Below, piece after piece: positions 31,308-43,774 of a stretch of 64,000 nucleotides of DNA. Each line of letters starts with the position of its first letter. The stretch's first letter is position 1. The translations under genes and the position numbers were made by a program. Below the pieces are notes generated by a model, which saw only the letters and a program-made list of their open reading frames with translations, ran no database searches and was not told where the DNA came from. Source of the DNA: Ustilago trichophora (lineage: Eukaryota; Basidiomycota; Ustilaginomycetes; Ustilaginales; Ustilaginaceae); assembly GCA_900323505.1 (NCBI GenBank), contig OOIN01000018.1:620001-684000 (forward strand), written 5' to 3'.

Positions 31308-33425
31308 CTAGATCTTGCAGCAAGACTTGGTATCGGCTTCTTGCTGGCCCTCGTGCGAGCTGAGCAAGGTGGAGCGGTTGACAGCTTGCGAGCTGGTAGG
31401 GATGTCGAGGATAGGGCAAGTTTCCCAGAAGTCGGCAGGTTTGAGCGACATCATGAGCGTTTCGATGGGCATGACGGGGAAGTCTTCCACGCGCGGGTTG
31501 TGCGTCAGACCAAACACGGCCCAGAGAACGATATCCTCGTTGACAGTGTTCTGCTTGGCTTGGCTGTAAGTGGCCACACCGCCTTGCTTGCCGTTGGACT
31601 GGTTGGTGTACTTTCCTGCCGCCCAGAGCTCGTCGTCGCGGTACTTGGTCACCCAAACATGGTGACGGGCGAACTCGGCTCGAGCGTAAGCCACTGATTC
31701 GGGATGTGCGAGCAGCAGCTGGGTGGCGGGCAAGTGGAGCTTGTATCCGATCGGCTTTTGCGAGATGGCGTTGATCTTGTTGGGGTTGGTGATCTTGAAG
31801 GTTCGGTTCTTCATGGGGTCCAAGTTGACGCCACCTTCGTGCGCCAGCACCGTCTTTTCGACCAGGTAGCCCGTTCCGTATGGGTTGGCGAGCTTATCCT
31901 GCTCGGTAACGTACGGCATGGGCACGCTGTCCTCGTAGTGGACCGTGTTGCCGTCGCCATCGATGCGTGGATCGACACGAACACAGAAGATGTGCTGGTG
32001 GTTGGTACCCAAAACACCGCGAGAAACGACATTGCCGTAAGGCGAAGTCTTGCCGGCGTCAATCGGAGAGACCGAGAGTACACCAGTGGCACGAACCTCG
32101 AACGAGATGGCACCGGTCTGATCAAAGTGCCAGAGGAAGATGTACTCGTAGTTGTCGACGGTGATGATGGTCTGAAGCACAAGCGTGCGGCGACGAACGA
32201 CATAAGGGTTGGCAGTGCGGTAGTTGGTGTGCTTCATGCCCAAGCCGTCATCGACTTCGTGCATGCAGACCACCTTTTGCTGTTGGAGGAGCTCTCCATT
32301 GGGAAGAGCAAGGTGACCGTCAAAGTAGTGAATCGCACCGAGACAGTCGCATCCAAGACCGAGGCTGTTGGCAGTGAAACCGCAGGAAGCATCACCGACA
32401 TCGAAAGCCTGCTTGCGGTGAAGAGGCGGTCGCGGGTCTCCGTAAGGGACCGTCATCTCGGACATGGAGAGTCTGTGGAAGACGGATCGGTCCTTGAAGC
32501 GGAGGTCGTGCAAGGCGAGACCTTCTCTGGCGGTCCAAGTGATGCGGAACTTCCAGCCTTGCCACTCGACACTCTTGCCGTTGACGGTGAAGGAGGCCCC
32601 TTCGGGCTGCTGCACGATCAGAGGCTTGAGGTTGGGTCGTGGTTGGAAGTTTTTCTGAAGGTGGGGCATGTACTCGCGCTCCTCCATGTTGCTCTGAGCC
32701 CAACCTTGCTTCCAAGTGTGAACCATGCCGTCTGCCGAGTCACCGGTGTAGCACCAGTCGACACGAGCAATTTTGCCAGTGAGAACATCGACAACGGGAA
32801 CGAAAGGAAGAGGCCACGAGTAGTGGAAGTTGTCGCCATCGTCAGCAACCCTTGGCGACTTGAGATACATGAGGAATTGCATCAAGTAGGGCTGGTCCTC
32901 GAACGAGTCGGCGCCGTAGATCCAAGGGTCCGAGGCGATGGGGGTGTCTGGTGCCAAGCCGAGCTCCTGGAGCGCCTGCTTGACAAGGGGGTCCTTGACG
33001 ACTTGGTTTTCGAATTCTTCGAGCTGCGAGATGTCGAGGTTGGTACGATGGTTGCCTGGCACGATGTTGTGCGATTCCACGCTTTGAGAAGCAACATCGA
33101 TGACTGCTTCGTGAATCTTGGCGGTCTTGGGCTCGATGTAGAGGACTTCGACTTTGCGCGGGAGCGCCGGTGGATTCTGACCGGCGTGGTATGCATCAAG
33201 CCATGGGAGCAGAATAGCCTTTCGTGGCTCCTGATGCTGAACCGCCTTGAACCATGGCTCGAAACCGTCGTTTCTGTGGTAATCGCGGATGAGCTCGACG
33301 GCGAGCTTGTTCTCAGCGGGTGTGATGTCGTCAAGAGGATGAAGCTCGACTTGCTTGATGGGCTTGGTGGGAGCGGCGGCACCGGTGGCGCTGCTGCCGA
33401 CCACGTCTACTGCAGTTGGAGCCAT
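31308..33425 (-). CDS. Copper-containing primary amine oxidase
   Basis: 705 residues, intronless, ATG at 33425. The N-terminal small domains (HPLDDITPAENKLAVELIR, about 25-45) lead to the large catalytic beta-sandwich. The cofactor precursor Tyr is Y426 in the T-x-x-N-Y-E motif (TVDNYEYIF), which self-processes to topaquinone. The catalytic-base region is read in YTGDSADGMVHTWKQGW, and copper-ligand His residues appear in TNHQHIFCVR and in the C-terminal VEDFPVMPIE block. The enzyme converts a primary amine, O2 and water to an aldehyde, ammonia and H2O2. No signal peptide is seen; the C-terminal tripeptide CKI is not a standard peroxisomal signal. Flanking genes supply import (permease, divergent) and aldehyde oxidation (ALDH). 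Substrate could be a mono- or diamine; not determined. Confidence 0.93.
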   Translation of the reverse strand: MAPTAVDVVGSSATGAAAPTKPIKQVELHPLDDITPAENKLAVELIRDYHRNDGFEPWFKAVQHQEPRKAILLPWLDAYHAGQNPPALPRKVEVLYIEPKTAKIHEAVIDVASQSVESHNIVPGNHRTNLDISQLEEFENQVVKDPLVKQALQELGLAPDTPIASDPWIYGADSFEDQPYLMQFLMYLKSPRVADDGDNFHYSWPLPFVPVVDVLTGKIARVDWCYTGDSADGMVHTWKQGWAQSNMEEREYMPHLQKNFQPRPNLKPLIVQQPEGASFTVNGKSVEWQGWKFRITWTAREGLALHDLRFKDRSVFHRLSMSEMTVPYGDPRPPLHRKQAFDVGDASCGFTANSLGLGCDCLGAIHYFDGHLALPNGELLQQQKVVCMHEVDDGLGMKHTNYRTANPYVVRRRTLVLQTIITVDNYEYIFLWHFDQTGAISFEVRATGVLSVSPIDAGKTSPYGNVVSRGVLGTNHQHIFCVRVDPRIDGDGNTVHYEDSVPMPYVTEQDKLANPYGTGYLVEKTVLAHEGGVNLDPMKNRTFKITNPNKINAISQKPIGYKLHLPATQLLLAHPESVAYARAEFARHHVWVTKYRDDELWAAGKYTNQSNGKQGGVATYSQAKQNTVNEDIVLWAVFGLTHNPRVEDFPVMPIETLMMSLKPADFWETCPILDIPTSSQAVNRSTLLSSHEGQQEADTKSCCKI

Positions 33426-35333
33426 GCTGTTGGTGAGATATAAGATCAAGCTTTTAGGGATGTGGCTTGAACAACAGAGGATGAGAAGGAATGACAAGAG
33501 CTCGCACCAATGGCCACGAGGTTTAAGTATGAAGAGAGGGTGATGCTCATCCAAGCGCCGTCGTCTCAGCAGGATCCTGTATTTGTCAAAACCTCGTCTA
33601 GCTCGAGCATATTTTGCTCTTTGTGCTGCTAAAGGAGAATAGGGTCTGCGATAGGCGGACTCGATACACCGGCTGACCAATGCAGTGTAGCAGGAATAAA
33701 GCCGTCAACGCGATACACAGTCAAAGATACAAGAGGCAGTCGATACGCAGCCGAAGCAAGCGAGATAACCGATTGGATCTCAACCGCTCAGACCATGCTG
33801 CCAAGATGCCGAATGCGAATCAAGACATCGTTTCAGTCACGGTCACATGTGGCCAAGAGACGTCACACGCACTTGTGTGCCGCCAGAGAGAAGAAAGAAA
33901 AAACAGCGTGGCTGCGAATTGAGCGTTGGCACGAAGCACTTGTTGCTGAGCTTGGAGTCTGCAGCCGTCGGACCGATAGATTCGAAGGACCCTCAAAACG
34001 GATCGAAGTGGCGGAAGCTGGGAGGTAGCCTTGGCCTGGAACGACGCTTATCGCTGGTAAGGCAAACAACAGAGGAGTTAATCTATGCGTTGAGACAGGC
34101 GCATACGCGTTGATTTAAGCGACGCTTTCCGATTGGCTCGCTTGCTTATGTTGGTGTCTCGCATTCTTCGCCACTCGGCAAAACCGTAGTTTGAGATCAA
34201 TCCTCCAGCATGCTTCTTCCTCTCAACCAAGGGAAAATAGCCGTCATGATCAAGAGTGTCGACCAATCGGAAGGGGTCGCTTGTCATCATGATTGCGTTT
34301 TGTGCGGTGCGCTGTTGCTATCGTGGTCTACGCCTCGTGTCAGGTTCCGACGAGCTTATCCACACAGGAGCGTGGCGTGGACCGTGCTCGAATCGAACAA
34401 CGGCGAGCCGAGCATCTCGGCAGGTCTCCTCCAATGGGAAAGAGTACAACTCTATCTTGGCATCACCTCGCACGAATGCTCAGCCAAATGTGCACAAGGA
34501 GGCACCAGCCCCCTGTGCGTACAAGAGACAATAGAGAGACATTTGTTGCAAGTCTTTACCCCGCATTTTCTGTCGACTGTATCTATCTATCTGCAAAGAA
34601 AGGACAAAGGACGATTCGCATCGTGATGACGGGGTCCAGACGATGTAAAGGACCCTTTTCCCGAGATAACAAGGTGTCGAGAACAAAATTAGATAGCAGA
34701 GTATCGGCTACTGCTTCCCGTTCGGCAAGCGGAGGCCCAATGTGCTTGGCTCTGAGCTGTCTCTGGCAAAAGTGTGCGTGACCCAGCATCAACATGTCCA
34801 ACCTGAAGGGTGCAGATATGTCAGAATTCAGAAGCGATAAGCTTTCCATGCGGTGGAATTGGTGTTCTGATACACGTACCGTGCTTGCCGTCGGTTGTAG
34901 CATGTTGCTCACACTGCCCTTGAGCCACATTAGATTGCGCGCCTTGCTTGGCTTGTTGTTTCCTTTCGGCAGCATGGGTCAGCTGGTCACATTTGAGATC
35001 CGATCAGCTGCGATTGGGAATTGGGTGCACTACATTGCATGACACGGTTCAACCCAGAGCTGGTCTTATCACCTCGACCCACCACAGACTAGACCGTGCT
35101 GATATTCCTGTCAACATCAAACAGCTCCTTGCGACTAGCCACGAGTCGATGTGGATGCAAAGCTCTGCCTTATATCTAGCCACCGAGTTGGTTGGTGCTT
35201 AGCAAATCGCCCCTTTGTTCCCGAACGTATGGAGCCTGGACGCCAGCCTAGGAGCCATTAAGGATTCAGTTTCGCCCCCGCCCTCTCCCAAACATCAAAC
35301 GCAAGAGGGAATCAAGAACGGAAACGAACCAAC
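33426..35333. other. Bidirectional promoter region between amine oxidase and permease
   Basis: About 1.9 kb separating divergent amine oxidase and permease genes, suited to shared control of both. No convincing gene, RNA or repeat; small open frames on both strands lack protein character. Confidence 0.55.
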
Positions 35334-36968
35334 ATGGAAGAAAAGATCAAGGAAATGTCACCCAAACATGCCACTGCCGAGATCACGCTATCGGAGCTAG
35401 ACCGACAAGCGGCGGTCAGCTACATAGGCGATGGTAGCGAAGCACAAGCGGACCAACGGCGTGGAGGAGAAGCGGCGCTGAGCAACAAGCTAAGCACACT
35501 GGGTGCGATTGCTCTTGGCTACACTTCGCTCTCGACGTGGATTGCCTACTCTGCCAGTGCAGCGACTGCGTTGGCGAGTGGCGGAGCCAACGTGCTCGTG
35601 TACGGCATGATGATTGTGGGAGTCTGCAACATGGCTGCAGCTGTGACGATTGCGGAACCGGCTTCGCAATTTGCCAACGCATCTGGACAGGCGGCATGGG
35701 TGTATCGATTGCACGGCCGATTTCTTTCGTACATTACCTCGTGGACGGTGCTGCTAGGCTACGTGTTCTTAAGTGTAGCTGCGCAGCTGATCACGACAAC
35801 GATCCTACTGGCCATGATCAACCTGACGTTCCCTGGCTACGTGATCGAGGTGTGGCACATTTGCGTCTCGATCATCGTGACAGCCATGTTCAGCTTTGTA
35901 GTGGCTGGAATCGCATCAAAGCTCGTATCGCGCCTCAACGTGTTTGCATTTACGTGGTCGGTGGTGGGCCTGTTGGTGATGATCCTGACGCTGCTGATCC
36001 AGTCGCGAGGCCACTACAATACGGTGGAATTTGCGTTGGTTGACATTGTCAACGTTTCCGGATGGGGCAACAACTTTGTGCCGTGGGTTTTGGGACTGTC
36101 GCAAGCAGCGCTCTCGACTACAGCGATAGACGTCCCCACCCATTTTTCGGAAGAGATGTCGAATCCTGCTCGACAGGTACCGATGGCCATCTTTGGTGGG
36201 CTTGGAACGAGCATCGTGATCACGTTGGCATATGCGTTTGTGCTGGTGTTCACGTTACCTCAACTCGAAGACATTATCACGACGTCTACTGGATTTCCGT
36301 TTGCCGAGATTCTTCGGATCAAGACATCGCGAGCGGGTGCGATCGTACTTCTTGTGATTCCGCTGGTATCGTTCCTGATCACATCGGCGGATGTGGTGAT
36401 GGCGACGAGTCGATGCATCTATGGGTTTTCGCGTCAAAAGGGATTCCCCTTCTCCAAGTTTTTCGGCAAGGTGGACACGAGGTTTGACTCGCCACTGCGA
36501 GCAGGACTGCTTGTGTTGGTATGCCAGAGTTGCATCTGCTTGATCTACCTTGGCAACACTGCGGCGTTCAGTGCGCTGATCTCGGTGCCGACGCTGTTGC
36601 TGGCGGTGTCGTATTCGATCGTTGCGTACGTGTGCCTGTTGGCACGCTGGCGATCGAGAAAGTCGGAGGTGAGCGTGGGAAGCACGGACAAGGTGAGCCA
36701 GGATGGGATAACATGGGAAGCAAGCGAATGCGACAGCGAATGGAATCCGCGGTTCAAGATGCCTAAGCTGTTGACCATTAGTGCCAACGTGCTTACCATC
36801 GTATTCACAATTCTGCTGTGCGTGTTCTTGTCGCTGCCACCGTCGTGGCCGGTGACGAGCGCCAACATGAATTACACTTCGGTATTCCTGGTGGGTGGCG
36901 GATTCGTGGTTCCTAGCGTATGCTGGATTCGGTATCGAAACGTATACCAGGGTCCTCTTGTACATTAA
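35334..36968 (+). CDS. Amino acid/GABA/amine permease (APC superfamily, fungal ACT type)
   Basis: 544 residues, intronless. A hydrophilic N-terminus of about 55 residues precedes the first helix, GAIALGYTSLSTWIAYSASAATALASGG, which matches the APC helix 1 pattern; about 12 membrane segments follow. The helix 6 region SQAALSTTAIDVPTHFSEEMSNPARQVPMAI and the loop YGFSRQKGFPFSKFF are typical of the fungal GABA/choline/polyamine permease group (UGA4, HNM1-like). It would import an amine or amino acid across the plasma membrane. Divergent orientation to the copper amine oxidase suggests it feeds that enzyme, an inference from position. The Tc1/mariner element begins 245 bp after the stop. Confidence 0.87.
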   Translation: MEEKIKEMSPKHATAEITLSELDRQAAVSYIGDGSEAQADQRRGGEAALSNKLSTLGAIALGYTSLSTWIAYSASAATALASGGANVLVYGMMIVGVCNMAAAVTIAEPASQFANASGQAAWVYRLHGRFLSYITSWTVLLGYVFLSVAAQLITTTILLAMINLTFPGYVIEVWHICVSIIVTAMFSFVVAGIASKLVSRLNVFAFTWSVVGLLVMILTLLIQSRGHYNTVEFALVDIVNVSGWGNNFVPWVLGLSQAALSTTAIDVPTHFSEEMSNPARQVPMAIFGGLGTSIVITLAYAFVLVFTLPQLEDIITTSTGFPFAEILRIKTSRAGAIVLLVIPLVSFLITSADVVMATSRCIYGFSRQKGFPFSKFFGKVDTRFDSPLRAGLLVLVCQSCICLIYLGNTAAFSALISVPTLLLAVSYSIVAYVCLLARWRSRKSEVSVGSTDKVSQDGITWEASECDSEWNPRFKMPKLLTISANVLTIVFTILLCVFLSLPPSWPVTSANMNYTSVFLVGGGFVVPSVCWIRYRNVYQGPLVH

Positions 36969-37213
36969 CTAATTACAGTAGCATCATTGTGCATGTAAAG
37001 GCGTGCTGTCATTCTGTCGAGATGTTGAAAAGGTCTTAATAATTGACTGAGCCACAGCCGGCAAGTCCCGATGGGGTGTGTGTGTGACGGCGAATCGGTG
37101 AATCAAACCCAAATTCTCAAAAAATATAAACTTACGTTGACATCTCGGCCGCGTGATTTCAATTTGGTTTTTTTTTGGGGGAATTTTTGGATTTTCTGTG
37201 TGCTTCTCTGGTA

Positions 37214-38763
37214 CACCTTTTTCGAATCAAGATCGGTAGCTGTGCCACGTTGATCAACACGTTGACCAATAGATAGCAATGATCTTCAAGACCAATGATC
37301 AACAGCTGCTTAGCTGACCAACAGTGATGCCATTGGAAATCAATAGCGCAACCTTTCAAAACCAATAGCTTGTGTCCTTTTGATAGCAGCATGACTGACC
37401 GGACCAGATACCATTGCGCAAGAGTGAGACTGCAAGTACAAGAGAAACTAGACATTGAATCGCTGAATGGCAGTGGCCGCATCGTGATCACGACCAAGAG
37501 GATGGCCAGCCTCAGCAACTGCTAACCAGCATGTGGCTTCATGGATCCAACCATTACAGTCTTCAGCTGTGACTGTGTTGATGGTGGCATTGATGACATT
37601 GACAAGACCATTGTGGTTGACGAGCTCCTGACGAGTGACAACGGGTTTGACCTTGGCAAAGACATTCTCCGCAATGTTGAGCCATGGGGAGTAGGGCGGA
37701 AGGAAGTCAACTTGATGGCCATGCTCAGCAACGAGGTCCAGGAAGCCGCGGTTGTGGTGGAAGTGAGCATTGTCCATGACGAATGTTGCATGCTGGCCAG
37801 GGCCATCGAGACGGGGGAAGATCTCCTCGTTGAAAAAGTCGATGAGCTTTGCACTGTTCCAGGCACCTGTGATGGTGCGATGAGCACGTATGCCTGTGCG
37901 ATCAGCAGCAACAAGCAATGAGACATTGCGCTCCCTGTTGTGTGGGTGGTGCTGCTGTCGAGCACGCTGACCAGCAACTGCATGGCCTCGAGACCGGGTC
38001 ATGTGAAGATTGAAGCCTGCCTCATCAAAAAAAATGACATCGGAGTATGTCTTTCCTTCCAAGCGAAAGCGGTGAGCATACTGTTGGCGGGCTGCAATGG
38101 TTTCCGGGCTGTTGTGGTGGCTGTGCTCAACACTGAGTCGCTTCAGTGTCATATGGGCACGGTCTTCAAGGGCTTTGCCGAGGGTGGAGAGTGCTATGTC
38201 ACCGGTGCCAGGGAAGTTGGTTTGGAGCTCCTCTTTGAGCTCAGCTAGTGTTGCCCCCGGCCTCTCTCCGATGACTCCAACAAGAAAACCAAGGTGCTCC
38301 TCATTCAGTCTTGACTGCCGTCGAGCTCCTCCTCGTTGGCCAGCAGCAATGTCACCTTCCTCCTTGTAGCGCTTCCAAATTGAGTAGACCGTTGAGTACG
38401 GAAACTGAAACCTCCTTGCCACACCAGAGATTGACTCCCTGCGCAGCAAAGCATCCACGATCTTCTGCCGGAACTCAAGGGAGACTGTGTGATGTCGTGC
38501 CATTGTGATGCAGCAGGTTACATGGTTGAGAAAGGGATGCAGGGGTTGTTGGTGGTGGCTCACCGGAATGAGCAGCAGCTGGTGCGCAGGCACATAATCC
38601 ATCCACTGCGCAAACCTCGGTACTCGGATTTGAAAGGTGAGGTTGTTGCTCTTGAAATGAGTCATCGTTGGTCTGTGCTACCACCATCAAACAAGCTTAG
38701 CGAACAGATCGTCCAGCTAGCGAAGTTGCAAGTATCGTTGTTGATCTTGATCCAAAAAAGGTG
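37214..38763 (-). mobile_element. Complete Tc1/mariner-type DNA transposon (about 1.55 kb)
   Basis: Terminal inverted repeats of 21 bp with 19 matches: both start CACCTTTTT and end ATCAAGATC (left 37214-37234, right 38743-38763). They are flanked on both sides by TA (37212-37213 and 38764-38765), the target-site duplication expected for this superfamily. Inside is one intact transposase frame on the minus strand. Intact ends, intact frame and preserved duplication suggest recent insertion and possible activity. Confidence 0.9.
37448..38503 (-). CDS. Tc1/mariner transposase (DD34E)
   Basis: 351 residues, intronless, ATG at 38503. The N-terminal half carries helix-turn-helix DNA-binding motifs (EFRQKIVDALLRRES, then GVARRFQFPYSTVYSIWKRY), followed by a basic linker with GGARRQSR. 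The DDE catalytic residues are D160 in FFDEAGFNLH, D244 in VMDNAHFHHN and E279 in SPWLNIAENVF, giving 34 residues between the last two. It would bind the 21-bp terminal repeats and excise and reinsert the element at TA. No stop or frameshift interrupts it. The frame extends upstream of this ATG without protein character. Confidence 0.92.
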   Translation of the reverse strand: MARHHTVSLEFRQKIVDALLRRESISGVARRFQFPYSTVYSIWKRYKEEGDIAAGQRGGARRQSRLNEEHLGFLVGVIGERPGATLAELKEELQTNFPGTGDIALSTLGKALEDRAHMTLKRLSVEHSHHNSPETIAARQQYAHRFRLEGKTYSDVIFFDEAGFNLHMTRSRGHAVAGQRARQQHHPHNRERNVSLLVAADRTGIRAHRTITGAWNSAKLIDFFNEEIFPRLDGPGQHATFVMDNAHFHHNRGFLDLVAEHGHQVDFLPPYSPWLNIAENVFAKVKPVVTRQELVNHNGLVNVINATINTVTAEDCNGWIHEATCWLAVAEAGHPLGRDHDAATAIQRFNV

Positions 38764-38981
38764 TAATTAACTCGTTAAGCTCTGAATTGCGACACTCGCC
38801 ATTGGCCAACACTCTTTTCAAAAACAAGTGGTCACCGCACAATTGCCGAATGAATCTCCATCTCCTTCATCTCATCACACAAGGCAGTTGAGCAGTTTTC
38901 ACGGCAATCACGCTTTTTCTTTTTCTTTCTTTGTTTGGCGCGCACCGACCACTCTCTTTCTCATTAAATTCATTCATTTCG

Positions 38982-40901
38982 AGTCGTACCTCTTATAATG
39001 AACCCTCCAAATTCGATAAAATAATTGCGGAATTAAATTATTGCTAAAATACATTTGTGACTACGTCCTATTGTCACACTTCATGTGATCAAACAAAGCA
39101 CTTCACATGTACACTTTCCTTGTAGCTCCTGGCAAGGAGAAGTCAGCGAGCTTGTTTCTTTCTTCTCAACCACAACATCAACCATTTTCAGCACTTCAAC
39201 AAGATGCCTAAGTCTCCTAGGGCTCCCACCTCCTCTTCTCAGAACTTTACATATGCACAGAAGCAGCAGTTAGCTGCATACCATGCAGAGCAGATGCTAA
39301 ACAACCCCTCTTACCTGCAAAAGGATCTCTCAGCCTGGGCCAAGGCCACATTCAACCTCTCCTACACACCCAGCAAAGCCACTATTTACAGGATCCTGCA
39401 CAATCCTAGCACAGATGTGTTCCCTTCACCCAGCAAGAAGAAGCTGCCCACCAAGCTGGAAGAGCTAGAGCACCTCCTTACTGACTGGGTTGATACACAA
39501 CAGGCCAGGGGTGTTATGCTAAACCATCATCTTATCAAGCAACAAGGCCAGATCTTCCAAGCCAGGCTCAACACCAGCCTACCAGAGGATAAGAAGCTCT
39601 CTCTCAAGTTCTCCAATGGTTGGCTTCAGAAGTTCAGCAATAGGAATTCCCTTTCTCAGCACAAGCTCCACGGTGAAGCAGGAAGTGTAGACCAACAATT
39701 CTTGGATCAGCAACTCCCAGCTCTCAAGCAGCTCCTCCATCTATACCAACCAGAAGACATCTGGAATGCAGATGAAACAGGTCTTTTCTACAGCATGCCC
39801 CCAGTCAGGACCATTGCCACCAGACCAGCTGCTGGCCTCAAGAAGGATAAGACCAGGATCACCATTCTTTTTGCATGCAACTCTACTGGATCAGAGAAGC
39901 TGGAGCCCTTCTTCATTGGAAAAGCAGACCAACCAAGGGCCTTCAAAAGATCTACAGCAGCTCAGCTTGGCATCCACTATGCAGCAAATCAGAAGGCATG
40001 GATGACCTCCTCACTTTTCACCTCCTGGCTTCAACACTTGGATGCTCATATTGGCCAGACTCCTGGGAGGCACATCCTGCTTCTATTGGACAACTTCAAG
40101 GGCCATGGATCAACTGAAAAGCCACTCACAGAGCTGCACAACATCACTATCCACTTCCTCCCCCCCAACACCACCTCAAGGATCCAACCACTTGATGCAG
40201 GCATCATTGCAGCATTCAAGAAGCATTACAGGATCAGGCAATACTCCCAGGCCCTTCTGGAAGCAGAGATGGGTGGTACAGATATATACAAGGTGGACAT
40301 CCTCACAGCTATCAGACTCAGCCAACAGATCTGGAGAGAGCTTAGCACAACCACCATCAAGAACTGTTGGAGACACACAGGATTGGTGGAATGGGAGGAG
40401 GCCAAAGCACAGGGAGAAGATGCAATGCTGGATTTAGAGCTAGATGAGACTCTCAGGAGGCTGACAGAGGTAACTGTGCATGATGTACTTCATCCTGCAG
40501 GAGAGGAGGAGGAGGAGGAGAAGGAGGAGGAGGAGGGTCAAGAGGCTAATAAGGAAGGGGTGAAAGACATCACTACACCTCCTGACACCCCTAATAGGCT
40601 CTCACAGACGTTGCTAGGGCCTGTAATGAGCCCTCAGGAGAAGATAGAGATCCTGAGATCAGCCAAGGCCATTCTAGAGGGTGAGGGGCTTCTCTCCAAA
40701 TCTGTTCTGGATGCTTTCACACTTTGTAGTACTATATTAGCTTCCGAATGACCATGTATAAGCCCTGATGTCATTATGGAGAAAACCAGAGCTCAAAAGC
40801 TTGAGATCTGATTGAGTTGCATAGCTTTTGTGTGTTGGACGTGGAAATTGAATTTTGAAAAAATTTAAAATAAAAAAGGTTTCATTATGAGAGGTACGAC
40901 T
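38982..40901 (+). mobile_element. Complete pogo-like DNA transposon (about 1.9 kb)
   Basis: Inverted ends AGTCGTACCTCT (left from 38982, right ending 40901) continue with ATAATGAA after one mismatch, about 20 matched bases per end. The boundary is ambiguous: if the TA inside this repeat is the duplicated target, the element proper is 38989-40894 and its target was the palindrome AGTCG-TA-CGACT. One intact transposase frame lies inside. Only 219 bp separate it from the mariner element. Confidence 0.8.
39204..40751 (+). CDS. Pogo-like transposase (CENP-B-type DNA binding, DDD catalytic domain)
   Basis: 515 residues, intronless. The N-terminus (about 12-60, TYAQKQQLAAYHAEQM to YTPSKATIYRIL) and the following block (LEELEHLLTDWVDTQQARGV to FSNGWLQKFSNRN) correspond to the CENP-B/Tc5-type helix-turn-helix domains. 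The DDE_1 catalytic core has D190 in NADETGLFY, D296 in LLLDNFKGH and D331 in SRIQPLDAGII, with 34 residues between the last two, as in Fot1/pogo elements. A Glu-rich low-complexity tail (about 434-450) follows. No disabling change is seen. Codon usage, with many AGG and CAG codons, differs from the neighbouring host genes. Confidence 0.92.
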   Translation: MPKSPRAPTSSSQNFTYAQKQQLAAYHAEQMLNNPSYLQKDLSAWAKATFNLSYTPSKATIYRILHNPSTDVFPSPSKKKLPTKLEELEHLLTDWVDTQQARGVMLNHHLIKQQGQIFQARLNTSLPEDKKLSLKFSNGWLQKFSNRNSLSQHKLHGEAGSVDQQFLDQQLPALKQLLHLYQPEDIWNADETGLFYSMPPVRTIATRPAAGLKKDKTRITILFACNSTGSEKLEPFFIGKADQPRAFKRSTAAQLGIHYAANQKAWMTSSLFTSWLQHLDAHIGQTPGRHILLLLDNFKGHGSTEKPLTELHNITIHFLPPNTTSRIQPLDAGIIAAFKKHYRIRQYSQALLEAEMGGTDIYKVDILTAIRLSQQIWRELSTTTIKNCWRHTGLVEWEEAKAQGEDAMLDLELDETLRRLTEVTVHDVLHPAGEEEEEEKEEEEGQEANKEGVKDITTPPDTPNRLSQTLLGPVMSPQEKIEILRSAKAILEGEGLLSKSVLDAFTLCSTILASE

Positions 40902-43462
<2,561 letters not shown>

Positions 43463-43774
43463 ATCGTTTCGCTTTAGATGCATGTATCCTCTCTCGCTCT
43501 TAGTATGATAACCCCATTCACCCATGTTTTTATGGAATGTTACTTGTTGACCTGAACCGTTCTATGGTGCCTGCTCTGTGTGTTGGTGCCTGATTGTGTC
43601 GGAGAGAGGCGTCTCAGATGTCGTCCTGAGATGCAAGGCATGGAAGTGGCTCTTTCTCAGACAAGGACAGTTACTGCATCACTTTTGTTCTAACGATATT
43701 TGATTCATAGGGTTCCAAAGTGCGAGGAGATGTAGTGAATGGAAAAAAATTCACGATGGTGAGGGGATTTTTGT
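43463..43774. other. Short convergent intergenic spacer
   Basis: 312 bp between convergent stops, presumably the two 3' UTRs. Nothing else seen. Confidence 0.6.

Noticed and set aside
31704..33443. 579-codon plus-strand frame antisense to the amine oxidase
   Set aside because: Mirror of a strongly biased coding region; no start context, no domain, Val/Asp/Glu-rich shadow composition.
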